A DNA stretch of 64,000 nucleotides from Cornus controversa (GCA_026545225.1 CM048845.1:120345033-120409032), one strand, 5' to 3'. Shown: positions 1 through 11,200, counted from the stretch's first letter. Made by a program: numbers and translations. Notes: generated by a model from the letters alone, not told the origin.

Positions 1-712
1 CACCATGTCGGACTGCCATGGCCATAGTTTCTGATGAAGGTGGTCGAATATGGAGCATCCTTTGTTGCTCTTCCTGAAACAGAATAGAGAATACTTTGCT
101 TATGGGTGGAAGTGGATCCATGGCCAAGATTTGAGTGCGAAGGGAGGCGAAGGAATCGTTGAGGCCGAGGAGGAACTGGAACACCCTTTCATCATCGGCT
201 TGCTGCTATAAAGCTTTGAGGTCAATGCTCTGTTGGAGGTGACCGAGTTCATCCCAAATTTGTTTTATTTGGTTGTAATAATCATGAACTGAATTGATGG
301 TTTGTTGTAGGGAAGAAAGGGCCCGTTTGAGTTGGTAAATTCGGGCATTATTGCTATGACAAAAACGGGAGGAAAGATCAACCCAAACATCACGTGGGTT
401 GGTATGGTATTCAAGAGAATTGGCAAGAGAGGGGCTGATAAAATTGAGGATCCAAGTAAGAACCATATCCTTTGTTTGATTCCATTGGGTGTATGCGGGT
501 GTATTAGGCTCAGGGGTTTTGAGAGTACCATCAACAAAACTAAGTTTGTTTTTGGCATTGAGAGCCCGTGTCATGGCTTTTTGCCATTTGGGATAGTTGT
601 CGCCGGTTAGAAGTCCATTGACAAGGATTAAGCTTGGTGAATATGAGGGATGAAGAAGATAAGGGGAAGAGATGGTTGCAAGATCTATTTTTTCTTGCTC
701 TGATACCATGTT
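1..712 (-). mobile_element. Ty1/copia retrotransposon fossil, gag region
   Basis: The minus strand encodes the N-terminal part of a plant copia gag polyprotein of the UBN2 / Retrotran_gag type. Recognisable pieces are a GDNYPKWQKAM segment, a W-x-x-x-K-D-x-V-x-x-W-I-L segment and the stretch rich in L-x-Q-x-x-x-S-V-x-x-Y-Y that typifies these capsid proteins. More gag-like sequence continues to the left window edge, so the rest of the element lies outside. The reading frame is broken at least once, so this is a fossil. A primer-binding-site-like sequence (TGGTATCAGAGC on the minus strand, about 698-710) lies at the start of the coding part, as expected just inside a copia 5' LTR. Confidence 0.85.
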
Positions 713-955
713 AAGAGAGAAGGGAGAAGTGTTTGAATAAATGTTAAGAGAGAAGGGAGAAGTGTTTGAATAATTCTGTATATTTTCTGTATTCAACGTT
801 ACAAAATATATAGGTGTACAGTGAAACTAAGTATGAAAATTTACATATAAAGAAAAAATAATATTGTAACAGTTGCCTAAAAATAAGAAATCCCTAATTT
901 GGTGCAATCCCTGATTTGGTGCAATTCATAATTTTGGGAATATATGATTATGTCA
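713..955 (-). repeat. Probable 5' LTR of the copia fossil
   Basis: Directly outside the tRNA-Met-type primer binding site lies AT-rich sequence ending in CTTAACA on the minus strand, with a TATA-like CCTATATATTT about 90-100 bases upstream of that end. Both are usual in short copia LTRs. A 31-base unit (about 711-772) is directly repeated twice at the LTR/gag boundary, duplicating the residues YSNTSPFSLN in the reading frame. The outer boundary near 955 is a guess, because no second LTR is in the window to compare. Confidence 0.5.
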
Positions 956-1006
956 ATACACGTAACTCACACAAATATATGTGCTAGGAGGAAATAATGC
1001 TTCTGA

Positions 1007-1009
<3 letters not shown>

Positions 1010-1062
<53 letters not shown>
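1010..1062. repeat. (AT)n microsatellite
   Basis: About 50 bases of uninterrupted AT dinucleotides. A short open frame running through it on the minus strand (Y-I repeats) is an artefact of the repeat. Confidence 0.95.
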
Positions 1063-1065
<3 letters not shown>

Positions 1066-2090
1066 CACAGTGTATATAAAAGATGTATGTACATGCATGA
1101 TTAGAACTTAGATTGATATAGAAAAGAAAAAAAAAATACAGAATAATAAAAATGAAATGCCCGTCCAAGAAAATAACATGAAGAAGAAGAGAATCAAAGT
1201 TGGAAATTATAAATTCAACTTATCGAGTTCAGTTTTCTCTGTGAGCAGTTTTTTTGTTTACATATAACTGAATACCAAAATACAGTAAAAAATTGTTTGA
1301 TTAACTGAAAACTATTTTTGAAAATTCGGTTAAAAAATTTTGTTTCCAGATAATAGCCTTTTATAATCTTTGAAAAAGAGTTTAAAAAAAAATTCTAAGT
1401 TATTGAAAATTGAACGAAAAGGTCCAACATTTTTCCTTGTACTAATGTTATTCGCTATTTGTATTGATCATTGATAAAATGCAGACATATAATTATTAAA
1501 ATAATTTGAAATAAAATAATATTAAAAATTAAGTTTCATACTGTAAATTTTTTTCAGCAATTTGTAATGATTTTATCCTTTATTTTTATATCAATCACAG
1601 CACTATACTATACATACAAGTACTTAACAGAAAAGACCAAGCAAAAGAATGTTGTACAAGAGTGAATACACAACACACACACAAATCCAAAGACCACAGC
1701 ACCAGAGCCCATTGTCGGCCCAAAATGATAAGTTCAACGATAATTCAATTCTTAAGATCCATCATGGAACCGAGTTCAAACTGGTCCAATTTAAATAGCC
1801 CACAAGCGAAATAGAATCGCCGCACTTAATAAAGAACATATTTATATTTTTAAATAGTTGATAAAGCCACTAAAATATGAGCCCAATAATGCTTTACTTT
1901 TTCTTTTTTTTTTTTCTTAATCCTGGTTAGTGGGAAAGACTCGACCATGGGCCGATCCCAGTTGCCCATAGAATATTCTTCATTTTGGGCCGATCCAGTT
2001 CAAGCTACGTGATGATATATTTTTATTTTTTTTGTGTTCAAAAATATTTATTTTGAAAGAAAGCTTATTTCAGTCGTAACTCATTTTGAA
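1063..2090. other. Intergenic, no gene seen
   Basis: AT-rich DNA with homopolymer runs. I see no coding frame longer than chance, no RNA gene and no clear repeat boundary. Around 1630-1990 the composition is a little less AT-rich, but no motif is recognisable. Confidence 0.6.
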
Positions 2091-3160
2091 TGAGTAGGCT
2101 ACAACAATCTCATTAGAGCTGTGATGAGTTCTCCTTTATCGCTCAATATATAATCAATTCAAAAAAAAAAACACTATAAATATGGTTTATGTTTTGTTCA
2201 CAATAATATCAATTCAATCAAGTATACAATTTTTATTTTTTTATTTTTAACATGATATCAAAGCTTATCAATTTTTGATAGTCTTCATTATCAATCGTTC
2301 TCGTCGTCGAGGATGACACCATCAATTTCATCTCTGACGATCCCGGTCAATCGTAAAAAATAACTTCTGCCTTATATATATATAATAAAAGAAGAAAAAT
2401 ACGATAGACTAGCTCAAGTTCAAGATTTTATCGGCTCTCACTAGCATTTGTATGTCAAAGTCGTTGATTTTAACGAGTTTATTTCTGATTTTCAAATCAG
2501 TTTCCATTCCAATGAGCAGCTTTCGGTCATCCCGTTGCTTCAACCAGTTTACTCTTTTGCAGATTCTTTGTATGTTTTCGCAGCCATTGTTGGTAGCATC
2601 ATTAGATTGTTTTCACGAATTATAGCATCTGTGTGTCAAAGTTGCTGATTTCAACGAGCTCCTTTTTTAATTTTCAAATCAGTTTTCACTCCAATGAGCT
2701 GCTTTCGATCTTCCTGTTGCTTCAATGAGCTGCATTTGTTTACCAAGTCTCTCTTTTGCAGATTCTTTGTATGTGTTTACAGGCACATTTGGTAACATCA
2801 CCAGATTGCTTTCGCGAGTCGCATTCAAGATTTTGTCTCCAAACTCAAGTTGACTTCATATAATTCACCTTAAATTTGCGGGGCTGTTAGATTATATATT
2901 TTTATTATTTCTGATGTTAGATTATATATCTTTTCCTAAATTACATAATTTTTTCGACCCTCCTCTTAAACCATTATGTTTACTTGACCTCTAAAATTAT
3001 GTCACTGTAAATAAACTTGATGTATAATTCATAATATAATCAATTCAATTAAATTCAATATACAATTCTTCTCTGATAAATTAATATACAATTTAATGGT
3101 AGATTTGATAAATTAATATACAATTTAATGGTAAATCTACCAACCGCCATTACATCAAGC
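2091..3160 (+). mobile_element. Retroelement-like non-autonomous segment (candidate)
   Basis: A TGATATCAAAGC motif at about 2253-2264 resembles a tRNA-Met primer binding site and directly follows a CA dinucleotide. Some 620 bases later a G-rich run is followed by TGTTAGATTATAT (from 2885), the form of a polypurine tract plus LTR start. Flanks on both sides share an AATCAATTCAA...ATACAATT block (about 2150-2230 and 3030-3070). There is no coding sequence between, so a TRIM or other non-autonomous element is possible. LTR similarity is weak by eye, and the call is tentative. Confidence 0.35.
2443..2822 (+). repeat. Imperfect direct duplication, 181-bp period
   Basis: The sequence beginning TGTCAAAG at 2453 recurs at 2634 with matching order of sub-blocks: GATTTTCAAATCAGTTT, CCAATGAGC, GCAGATTCTTTGTATG, and a closing AGATTG-TTTC block. 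The second copy carries a short extra segment. It lies inside the retroelement-like segment. Confidence 0.8.
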
Positions 3161-4160
3161 ATAAAGTAAATCTAATGGTGTTTCTGTACTACTCCCATCC
3201 CCTTTCTCACTCAAAACTCAAACCCCTCTCTGAAATCATAGCACGAAATGTCGAGAGGTATGCACTTAAAATCGGTAAGAGGGCATACCGGAAGCAAATC
3301 ATTCTGACGTGCGTTTTAGTAAATGTTGCGACCATAATTGGAACGAAAGAGTGACCTCGATCGTTGCTAGCGATTTCACTTTGAATATCCGTTAATGGTG
3401 TCAAGCATAATTTTAAATGACACAGTAGCATTAACATCGCATGAATTGTTCATATGGAGTCAATAATAACATATTTTTTTCTTAGAAATTTTAATAATAC
3501 CAATTATTGAAGAAGTTTGTCCAGAAATCTGTATACACAGGTATAACTGAATACTTTTTTTTTTTTTTTTGCTCTCATGGATCATAGTATAATCAAATAG
3601 ATGTTATTACTCAAGTCTGAAGCATTTTGAGAAATTTATTGGTTTGTCAACATGTTTTTTAAGTTTTATGGATTTTAACCGAACTTTTTTGGTTTATTTG
3701 TACTTCCTCTATCCTATCAATTATTTTCCGATATATTTCATGTTCAATGATTAAGTTAAAATAAAAAGACTTCAAACATTTTTATTAATCCCTTCAAGCA
3801 TCTGTTATTGTTTTTTTTTTTTTTATTATTTCCATACGTAGATGTCATTTGCTGTTTGTCGGTGTTCTTTTTCCGATCACAGTTTAATCTAGCAGTTGAA
3901 AAAAAAGAGCTCTTCAGTGTTGTTATGAGAGCAAGCTCGATGTAGCATTACTATTTTTGAATTACTTATGTTAGCATAACTTGTTCAATTTTGTAAGAGT
4001 ACGTATTAACGATTGGGGAGCTTTCATTCTCCAACTCCCCCTCCCACATTACTCGGAATATTGAATATTTTTTCAAAATGGAAATAGGTTCGTACATTCT
4101 CTATTGACAGTTATAATTTGTATATATATATATATACATATAAATATATTTATAATAATA
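3161..4160. other. Intergenic, no gene seen
   Basis: AT-rich, with T-runs near 3550 and 3810 and a short (TA)n near 4120. The 72-bp stretch just before it (about 3069-3140) contains a short direct duplication of GATAAATTAATATACAATTT. Nothing else is recognisable. Confidence 0.6.
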
Positions 4161-4162
4161 AA

Positions 4163-4337
4163 ATATATAGGCGAGGCGGGAAGGGTATGAGGCGGGTTAT
4201 TATAGAGTCCCGAACCCGCGGCGAGTTTTGAATTTCTTTCCCAAACCCGCCCCTACGAAAAAAATTTGACTCCACTCGTCCTAGGCGGGGCGGGACGGGG
4301 CAGAAACTCAGCAGAACGGACAAAATTGCCATCCCTA
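4163..4337. mobile_element. Truncated hAT-type MITE
   Basis: A GC-rich block made of GGCGGG units ends in ATTGCCATCCCTA, the same terminal sequence as the intact element at 4692-5270. The opposite terminus is not found; the left side runs straight into (TA)n-rich DNA. It therefore looks like a one-ended relative of that element. Confidence 0.5.
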
Positions 4338-4439
4338 TTAAAGATAGAGACAGTTCTGTAAATTCACAGTTGACTTTAATCATCAAGATCATTTTACACA
4401 AAATTTTATGAATTGGTGCCTCTTTTAATGCTCACAATT

Positions 4440-4680
4440 TAGAGATGGTACATAACAAAGTAAAAGGTAGAGGGTTCAAGTCTCCCCAAATATATGTGAG
4501 AGTTTCTTTACCTAGTTATATTTTACCACCAAGGCTTGTGGCCTAGTAGTATTTTCTTTCCTTTCTCCCTTATGCGAGAGTTTCTTGCCACGACAAAAAT
4601 AAATAAATAAATAAAACATAACTAATATTTTACCATCAAGACTTGTGGTCCATTAGTATATATATATATATATATAATCG
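4440..4680 (+). repeat. SINE-like dispersed repeat pieces
   Basis: GGTTCAAGTCTCC at about 4473 matches a pol III box B consensus (GWTCRANNC). A CAAGGCTTGTGGCCTAGTAG-type block at about 4530 resembles a tRNA-like box A region and recurs in degenerate form at about 4637. Order and spacing are not those of an intact SINE, so these are best read as fragments or reverse-ordered copies. Confidence 0.35.
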
Positions 4681-4691
4681 TGGAACTCCAC

Positions 4692-5270
4692 TAGGGATGG
4701 CAACGGGGCGGGGCGGGGCGGGTTTTGCCTTCCCCATAACCAAAACCGTTTAACTTTCCCCACCCCGTCCCCGCCCCGCAACCGTGTATAAACGGGGCGG
4801 GGCGGGGCGGGTTTTGACTTCCCTATTCCCATAACCGTTTAACTTACCCCGCCCCGCCCCGTTTATACATTTTTTTTTTTAATGCAAAATTTTTTATAGT
4901 AATAAATATGATATTTTGATACATATACATCAAAAACACACATTTAGGAACTTGTAACACAATGAATAATATTGAGTAATATATAATAAACTTGTATAGT
5001 TGTATGATATATATAATATTAATATTTTCTTTATACATTATTAATATTTTCTCTATATATTATATATATAAAAGTATAAATATATATATACTTAAACGGG
5101 GCGGGTACCCGTCGGGGTAGGGTCTTACCCCCGTCCCCGCCCCGTTTAAACGCGGGTTATTTTCTTTAACCCCATCTCCACCCCGTTTCCTTAAACGGTT
5201 CCGTAAACGGGTTTTAAACGGGGCGGAGCGGGGCGGGTACCCGACGGGGCGGGGCAAATTGCCATCCCTA
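4692..5270. mobile_element. Non-autonomous hAT element with 8-bp target duplication
   Basis: The element starts TAGGGATGGCAA and ends TTGCCATCCCTA, perfect 12-bp inverted ends. It is flanked on both sides by AACTCCAC (4684-4691 and 5271-5278), an 8-bp target-site duplication, the size hAT transposases make. The subterminal regions are arrays of CGGGGCGGGGCGGGT-like units in opposite orientations, giving strong foldback potential; the middle is AT-rich. No transposase frame is present. The 579-bp size and structure fit a MITE-class hAT derivative mobilised in trans. The GC-rich minus-strand open frame inside is not a gene. Confidence 0.88.
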
Positions 5271-5361
5271 AACTCCACCAAGGCAGGGCTAGTTGGACCC
5301 ACCCCTAGATGGTAAACCGGACACTAGTGAGACTCCAACCCCAGCCCCCAATTTAAGTAAT

Positions 5362-5620
5362 AGAAAATTCAGGAAGAGTGTTGCCTTGAACTCTCCTTCT
5401 GAGTGTCGAACAAGGGACCTCCACCTCCTGGGATAGGTCCATTAGTAACAAAAAATTCAGGAAGAGTGTTGCCTTTAACGCTCCTTCTGAGTGTCGAACA
5501 AGGGACCTCCACCTCCTGGGGTCAGTCCATTAGTAACAGAAAATTCAGGAAGAGTGTTGCCTTTAACGCTCCTTCTAAGTGTCGAACAAGGGACCTCCCT
5601 GGGGTCGGTCCATTAGTATT
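5362..5620. repeat. Three-copy 88-bp tandem repeat, SINE-like unit
   Basis: The motif ATTCAGGAAGAGTGTTGCC occurs at 5367, 5455 and 5543, exactly 88 bases apart, and each copy continues through GTGTCGAACAAGGGACCTCC to GGTCCATTAGTA. The last copy is shortened. On the minus strand each unit holds TTGTTCGACAC preceded by GGAGGTCC, resembling a pol III box B of a tRNA-derived SINE. A tandemly amplified SINE fragment is a reasonable reading. Confidence 0.85.
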
Positions 5621-5639
5621 TTATTTCCATTCCAAGTGA

Positions 5640-6284
5640 AAAGGGAGAGAGTTTGACTATTTCAATTAGGAGAGTTAGCCAAATTCACATTAGTATTATA
5701 TTCAAACTTACCATTTGCACCTAGTCTCGTCCAAAGATCAAGTGAGGTTACATCGTGTCGATTATCTATATATATATATATATTAGAAATGGTACATTGA
5801 TAATAATAGGTGCGTAATTCTCTATCCAAACTTTATAAAGGAGTGAAGGGTATTTTAGTCTTCAAGATATTATGAACGGTGAAATTTCAGGAATTTAAAG
5901 TAAATGTTTCAAAAAGTTTGTGTAATTACATCTTGTAATTTTATAATTTGGTAATTTTAGATCCAAAACTATACAAGAATAGAATTTTTTTTTGTGTTCG
6001 TAAGTAGTAAACTTAGTAACTTTTCGTATAAAGCGGGCCATTGCATGTGCGAGACTGGTAGTTCGAGTCATACGGCAATGGAATTTTATCGTTTTCCTTA
6101 ATCACCAAGGCAAGAACACATTAATAAAGTCACCGAATCCAACGCTCCAAATACACGTCTGAGATCTCTCTCTTTAGACCAAAAAACAGCAGTGAGTGCC
6201 CCAAATCTGCTTCTGTAGACTGGAGTATTGTATTCTCTCCTTGATCGCCATTCTAGGGTTAGGATTCTTTTTTCTCTCAGATCA
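5640..6284 (+). promoter_or_regulatory. Upstream region of the BAP31-like gene
   Basis: Non-coding sequence with a short (TA)n at about 5768. A tRNA-like fragment with GGTAGTTCGAGTC (box B) lies at about 6058. A pyrimidine-rich CTCTCTCTTTAG leader occurs at about 6165-6175. I see no convincing TATA box within 100 bases of the likely transcription start. The transcription start itself cannot be fixed from sequence. Confidence 0.4.
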
Positions 6285-6677
6285 ATGGCGTTGGAGTGGG
6301 TAGTGTTAGGCTACGCCGCGGCCGCAGAGGCCATCATGCTCCTCCTCCTCACCGTCCCAGGTCTCGACCCACTCCGCAAGGGCCTCATCACCGTCACTCG
6401 CAGTCTCCTCAAACCCTTCCTCTCTGTGGTTCCGTTCTGTCTCTTCTTGCTGATGGACATCTACTGGAAGTATGAGACTCGACCCTCATGCGAGTCCCAT
6501 TCTTGCACTCCGACGGAGCATCTCCGCCACCAGAAGTCCGTCATGAAGAGCCAGCGCAACGCCGCCCTCATCGCTGCCGCTCTCATCTTCTACTGGCTCC
6601 TCTACTCCGTTACCGCTCTCGTTGTTCGCGTCGATCAATTGAACAAGCGATTGGAGAAATTGAGGGCTCAGGACTGA
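6285..6677 (+). CDS. BAP31-like ER membrane protein
   Basis: The 130-residue product resembles the short plant B-cell-receptor-associated-protein-31-like family, which sits in the ER membrane; its animal relatives act in export and quality control of membrane proteins. I start at MALEWVVLGY rather than an in-frame ATG 57 bases upstream, because MALEW begins the conserved first helix and the upstream residues are leader-like. Hydrophobic segments lie at about residues 3-25, 41-60 and 88-112. A charged middle carries YWKYETRPSC. The C-terminus, DQLNKRLEKLRAQD, is a short amphipathic coiled-coil-like end. Animal BAP31 has a longer coiled-coil tail with a KKxx signal, which is absent here, as in other short plant forms. 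The frame is intact, without introns, and markedly more GC-rich than its surroundings. Identity is from memory of the family, not a search. Confidence 0.85.
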   Translation: MALEWVVLGYAAAAEAIMLLLLTVPGLDPLRKGLITVTRSLLKPFLSVVPFCLFLLMDIYWKYETRPSCESHSCTPTEHLRHQKSVMKSQRNAALIAAALIFYWLLYSVTALVVRVDQLNKRLEKLRAQD

Positions 6678-7419
6678 TTGATTGTTGGCACTTCAATCTT
6701 CCGATCTGAGATAAGCCTATTTTCTATGCAATCCATATATCAATTGTCCTTTCCTTCCTTTTTTTTTTTTGTTTTGTGATTTGGTATTGTAGTATCTGTT
6801 GACATTGAGATCTTCTTATTAATTCTACTGTTTAATGGATCTTCTGAGTTATGTGCGAATTGTTCGATTTATGGGAAATCGATTGTTGACAGAAAAAGAG
6901 ACTGATGTAATTGAATCATATATTTTGAGGGTTGTTACTTGTGAAATTCTACATTTTCTCACTAATATTAAAATGAGATTAATTAGTTTTATGTAGATGA
7001 GGTGTAACTCTTTCTCTGTAACATCTCAATCTACGTCTGGATTTCGATCTAAACCTTGTTATGTGAAGTCTAATCTTTAATTAATTACTTTTTCTGCAGG
7101 CGTTCTAACACTTGGCCTAAAAGTTCTGATGATGTGATATTTATCAATTAGTTTGATTTTTGTGATAGTTGTGTTAATGGATCATACACAAATAGATATT
7201 GATATGGCTCTACTTGCCAATGGTATTTGGGAAATAAAAATATTATGATTTGATGTGTGGTTGAAAGTTTCACATTTAAATATTTTGAGTAGTTTGGGAG
7301 ATGACTTTTTGGCATATCATCTTTTATATGGCAGGTGAAAAATTTATCATTTTGTTTGTCATTTTAGTAGTTTGCATATGATTCTTCCATGGCAGTTAAT
7401 GAAATAAATAAATAAAAAG
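6678..7419 (+). other. 3' flank of the BAP31-like gene, no other gene seen
   Basis: T-rich sequence following the stop codon, with AATAAA-like motifs only well downstream. I see no further coding frame. Confidence 0.5.
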
Positions 7420-7690
7420 GCAGACTTATTTATTGTTTATTTTGGAAATGAATGGATCTGTTGTTGTGTGAATGGTTTATATTAGAAGTTATCTTCCAAA
7501 TTAGAGACAATATATATGTGCAAATCTTCTCTTTAGGGAACTTTTTATTATTAAGCGGACTTATTTATTGTGTATTTTGGAAATGAATGGATATGTTGTT
7601 TTGTGGATGGTTATTTTAGTTCTCTTCCAAATTAGAGACAATATATATATATATATAATTCCTCTCTTTAGGGAACTTTTTTTTTTAATT
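7420..7690 (+). repeat. Tandem duplication, 135-bp period
   Basis: CAGACTTATTTATTGT at 7421 recurs as CGGACTTATTTATTGT at 7556, followed in both copies by TTTTGGAAATGAATGGAT, CTTCCAAATTAGAGACAATA and CTCTTTAGGGAACTTTTT. The copies differ mainly in an (AT)n expansion in the second. Confidence 0.85.
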
Positions 7691-8246
7691 CATTATTTGA
7701 TACTTCTTTCTTAACAAATTTATTGGTTTTCGTTGTTTATTCATTTTTGAATATCATGGGTTTTTGCTACTTCAATATAATGTACAATTGACGGAGGTTA
7801 TGTGACTTAAAAGACTTCAAAGAGTTAACATGTGGATTCATTTGGGGGTTAAAAACTAGGGAGAGAACGTCAAACACGTGTATGAGACATGGATATGACA
7901 CTTCAAGGATATGTTGATATGTAAAATACTAAGAAAGTAAGATATAAGTACTGCATGGACACAATCATATATTGGGTAAATTACAATGACACCCCTTGTG
8001 GTTTGGACTTATTTTACACGAAAACACTTTGCTTATAATTATCATAGCCCCCAAGTGATATTTCCGTCCCTAACGCCGTTAATTTACATGGGAAATGTCT
8101 AATATACCCCCTTTTTTGATAAAATTTAATAAAAAAATCAGTGTAACCCAAAATGTCTAATATACCCTCTGTATACTCCTTTGAAGCTCCACACATGAAT
8201 ATACATACAAACCCACGAAAGCCATATACCTTCAATAGACACGTTC

Positions 8247-10490
8247 TGTAAAACCTCGGATTTTTTTTTTATTTAATTACGTGGTTAATTAATTGTTAAG
8301 CATGATTATATAGTAATTGCATGCTTGTGTGTGGGTTTCGGGACTACTTTAAAAGTTCTAAAAAGAGTTTTAAAGTACCTTAGAACCATAGTGGGATGGA
8401 ACCAAGGTTAGGGTAATTTTTCGGAATTTTTACGAAAAGTTACTATTCATGATTTGGGTTTTTGGAAAAATAACTACGGATCACTTAAGTGACTTAGGGG
8501 TATGAATGAACTTTGATGGACTTTAGTGAAGTTTGTTGAAATGAGGGAGTGCCATTTTGCGATTAAATGGGAGTAGAAAAGGGTAGAGGAGCAAAACTAA
8601 AGAGATGAGGGGCTAATGTGCAATTTTGAAAAACTTTATTATAAATATCCCAAAATGTTGACTTGGTCATAACGCAAATTAGATTTCTCTCTCTAGAGAT
8701 CAGCTCTAGAGCTCTCCCTTCTTCCCTCTTTCATCTTTTTGGTTGATCTTAGTTTTGGAGGCTTAGAAGTGTGATTCGGGCCTCGGGACTTTACACGATA
8801 GTTGTTCCCCTCGGGATTGCCTACATTCTACACCGATTGGAAATTATTTTCGGCAAATTTTCAAGTGTTTTTGGGCTAGGGCAGATTCTAGGGCTTGGAG
8901 CTCTCTTGGTTTTTGAGCTTGAATTCGAGTTAGGGGTGTTCTCTCTTTCTTATCATCAATTCCTTAGAGTTTCGGTTGGGTTTTAGTGGGTGAACATGCT
9001 AGAAAAGACTTAAAGAATTCTGTTTTGATTTCTTTCTTTCTTTTTTTTGGAATAAGCATGTGTTAAAAGTGGTTTTTATATGTTCTAAGTGGAGTCCTTG
9101 AATTATATATGCATTGTATGTGTATATGGTTGATCTTGGTAATTAAAGTGTGTTAAAAGTATGTGATTCTTGCACTAGAATTATATTTTGAGCATGTATG
9201 TCTTATGTGTTAGTTTGAAAATACATGATATCCATTCAGAATCATGTATGAGTTATTGGGATAGCAGGTGTACGTGTTGCACGCTATGTATTGATTGAAA
9301 GCATGTAAAGGACAATATCGTCATATTTGTATTTGTATGATTTCTTGTGAAAGGAAGGTTGTTGCATTGTATATGTATGCTTTAATATGAGTAGCTTATG
9401 ATGTACTTATATTGAATGTGATTTAAGTAGCTTATGATGCACTTATTTGAAACTGTGTAGTTGTTTGATGATTTTGGGGAAATGTCGGAATAAAGTAAGA
9501 TGAGCTCAATGCTCAGGGGTGCAAGACCTCAACCTTGGCCAAGTGGTTTCTTCTAGACCATCGGGTTAGCAACCCGTAAAGATAGGAAGATAGATATTTA
9601 ACCCAAGGGTACTTATCTGGTTACTACGAATACTCCCTACTCATGGATTGATTTTAAGCTTATTTGACTTTATGTTTCAAGCTTTGTTATGAATTGTGAT
9701 ATTCATAGTTATTGTTTAACTTGTACAGTTGTGAAATGCTTTGTGTTTACTTATGATAAATTAAGCATGTTGGATATGATATATATATATATTGGAGCAT
9801 GATTTGTGCACTATATTGTCGATGTTATGAGCATTGAAAATATGTCATGTAGTGTATAGGAATGCTATGACTGCATTTCATGTAGGTTGCATCGAGTTGG
9901 TGCTTAGGGGGTTTGGATGTCTATACTGAGCCGTCGTTGCTCACCCTACAGATGTATCACATTTTTCAGGAAAAAGTGACGGAAAGGATGTTGCCTTGGG
10001 CCTTCTTTTGGGCTTTGGATGTTTTTATGGTATATATATATGCCATGTCGGGTGTTTTGAGAAGAACTATATATTTTGTATGTGGAACGGATGTATTAGT
10101 ATTCTAGACATTGGTACTTTTTTATTGTTAAGCAGTGGTTCCATTAGTCTTCTCTATGTTGGACAATTGTGTATATCTGGATATGGTTGGACAAGTTACA
10201 TTTTGATGTATGTATGTAACTCAGTTACATTTTGGTTTTAATGATGTAAATGTGTTTTAAAAGTAGCTTCCTCGGTATTGAGACTCTGTTTGGATGAGGG
10301 TGGACTTAAGAGGGGTATTCTGGTCATTTCATCTCATATTCACACCCAATGTCCTATATCTGTTTCGGTGTCGAAGGTCAGGGTGACAGCTTAATATCAA
10401 AGTTTGTTTGTAGTTATAAGGTGTTGAGGTTTTATTTAATCACCTCCATTTTTCATGCCCTTCCGGGTGTTGGAATTTTGGGGCGTGACA
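8247..10490 (+). mobile_element. Large solo LTR, probably Ty3/gypsy
   Basis: The segment begins TGTAAAACCTCGG and ends GGGGCGTGACA, the TG...CA form and wording of long plant gypsy LTRs. Five-base flanks CGTTC and TGTTC agree at four of five positions. A TATA-like TTATAAATATCC at about 8638 is followed by a pyrimidine-rich, CTCTCTCTAGAG-type leader, as in an LTR promoter and R region. No gag-pol is attached, so it is a solo LTR left by LTR-LTR recombination. It lies inside the TIR element at 7974-12036 and is therefore younger than it. Confidence 0.7.
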
Positions 10491-11200
10491 TGTTCTCTCT
10501 CTCTTCTCTCTCTAGAGTGAATGGTGGTGGTAGGGAAAGACGTTGGTGGGTACAATGTGCACCAACAACCTCCACTGTCAAAGGAGATCAGAGAGCTTTA
10601 GCTCTGTTGTTCGTGTTCCTGTTCCCTCATCCCCCTCTCTCTTTCACTTAACTTTCTCTCTCTATACCTCTCGCTTTTGAGGACTCTTCCTACTCGTATC
10701 AACCTTCAAATGCAGATTTCCAAACTAACCAATTAAGCCAAGCTAGTGTTGGTAACTTCAAATCAACTTGAATAAATGAGTTGAAAATTTTGAATCATTG
10801 TTCGAGTTTGGATTTGAATCGGGTCTCGTTATGGAAATCGATCCACCAGCTCTGATCAAAAACGATTTGTTTCAATCTGCAAATGCGCTGTCGTACAATA
10901 TGGCGAAGATGTGACCGTTTTCAATTAATGGCGGCGCGAGTGTTTGTGAATCCAAAGGCGGTTTGGAGTTCAGGAGCGTTCAGTTTGGGTAGAGTTTGAG
11001 TCGGTTTGCTGATAGTGCGAGTGCAAATCGAGATTTTGTGGTGATGATCCAATGGTTTTGGACCAGAGAGGGACTCATAGTGGCTGTGCGAGGAAGAGGC
11101 TTGATATGGTTTTGGAGGATGAGTCAGCTAAGGTTGTCTCGATGAGCACTAGCAATGGCATGGTACTTCATTTAATTAGCTCTTTTTGCAACTCTGTGAT
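10491..11200 (+). other. Gene-like fragment inside the TIR element (unidentified)
   Basis: Between the solo LTR and the right end of the TIR element is less AT-rich sequence with a CTCTCT leader-like stretch, several short coding-looking frames (for example about 10930-11000 and 11052-11160) and a possible splice donor near 11160. Short readable runs such as VFVNPKAVWSSGAFSLGR do not match a family I recognise, and no single frame stays open. A captured and decayed host gene piece is possible, as in Pack-MULEs, but origin is unproven. Confidence 0.3.

Noticed and set aside
332-610. Plus-strand open frame of 92 codons
   Set aside because: It is antisense to the copia gag frame and has no family resemblance.
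5060-5302. Minus-strand GC-rich open frame
   Set aside because: It is formed by the CGGGG repeats of the hAT element, not by a gene.
5362-5620. 88-bp repeats as a CRISPR array
   Set aside because: Adjacent copies without spacers in a plant nuclear context; a tandem repeat.
6031-6085. Possible tRNA gene (GGTAGTTCGAGTC)
   Set aside because: Only a box-B-like T-loop is present. I could not build acceptor, D and anticodon stems; more likely a SINE fragment.
6488-6709. Alternative frame over the BAP31-like gene
   Set aside because: A shadow frame of the GC-rich coding sequence with Arg/Pro-biased content.
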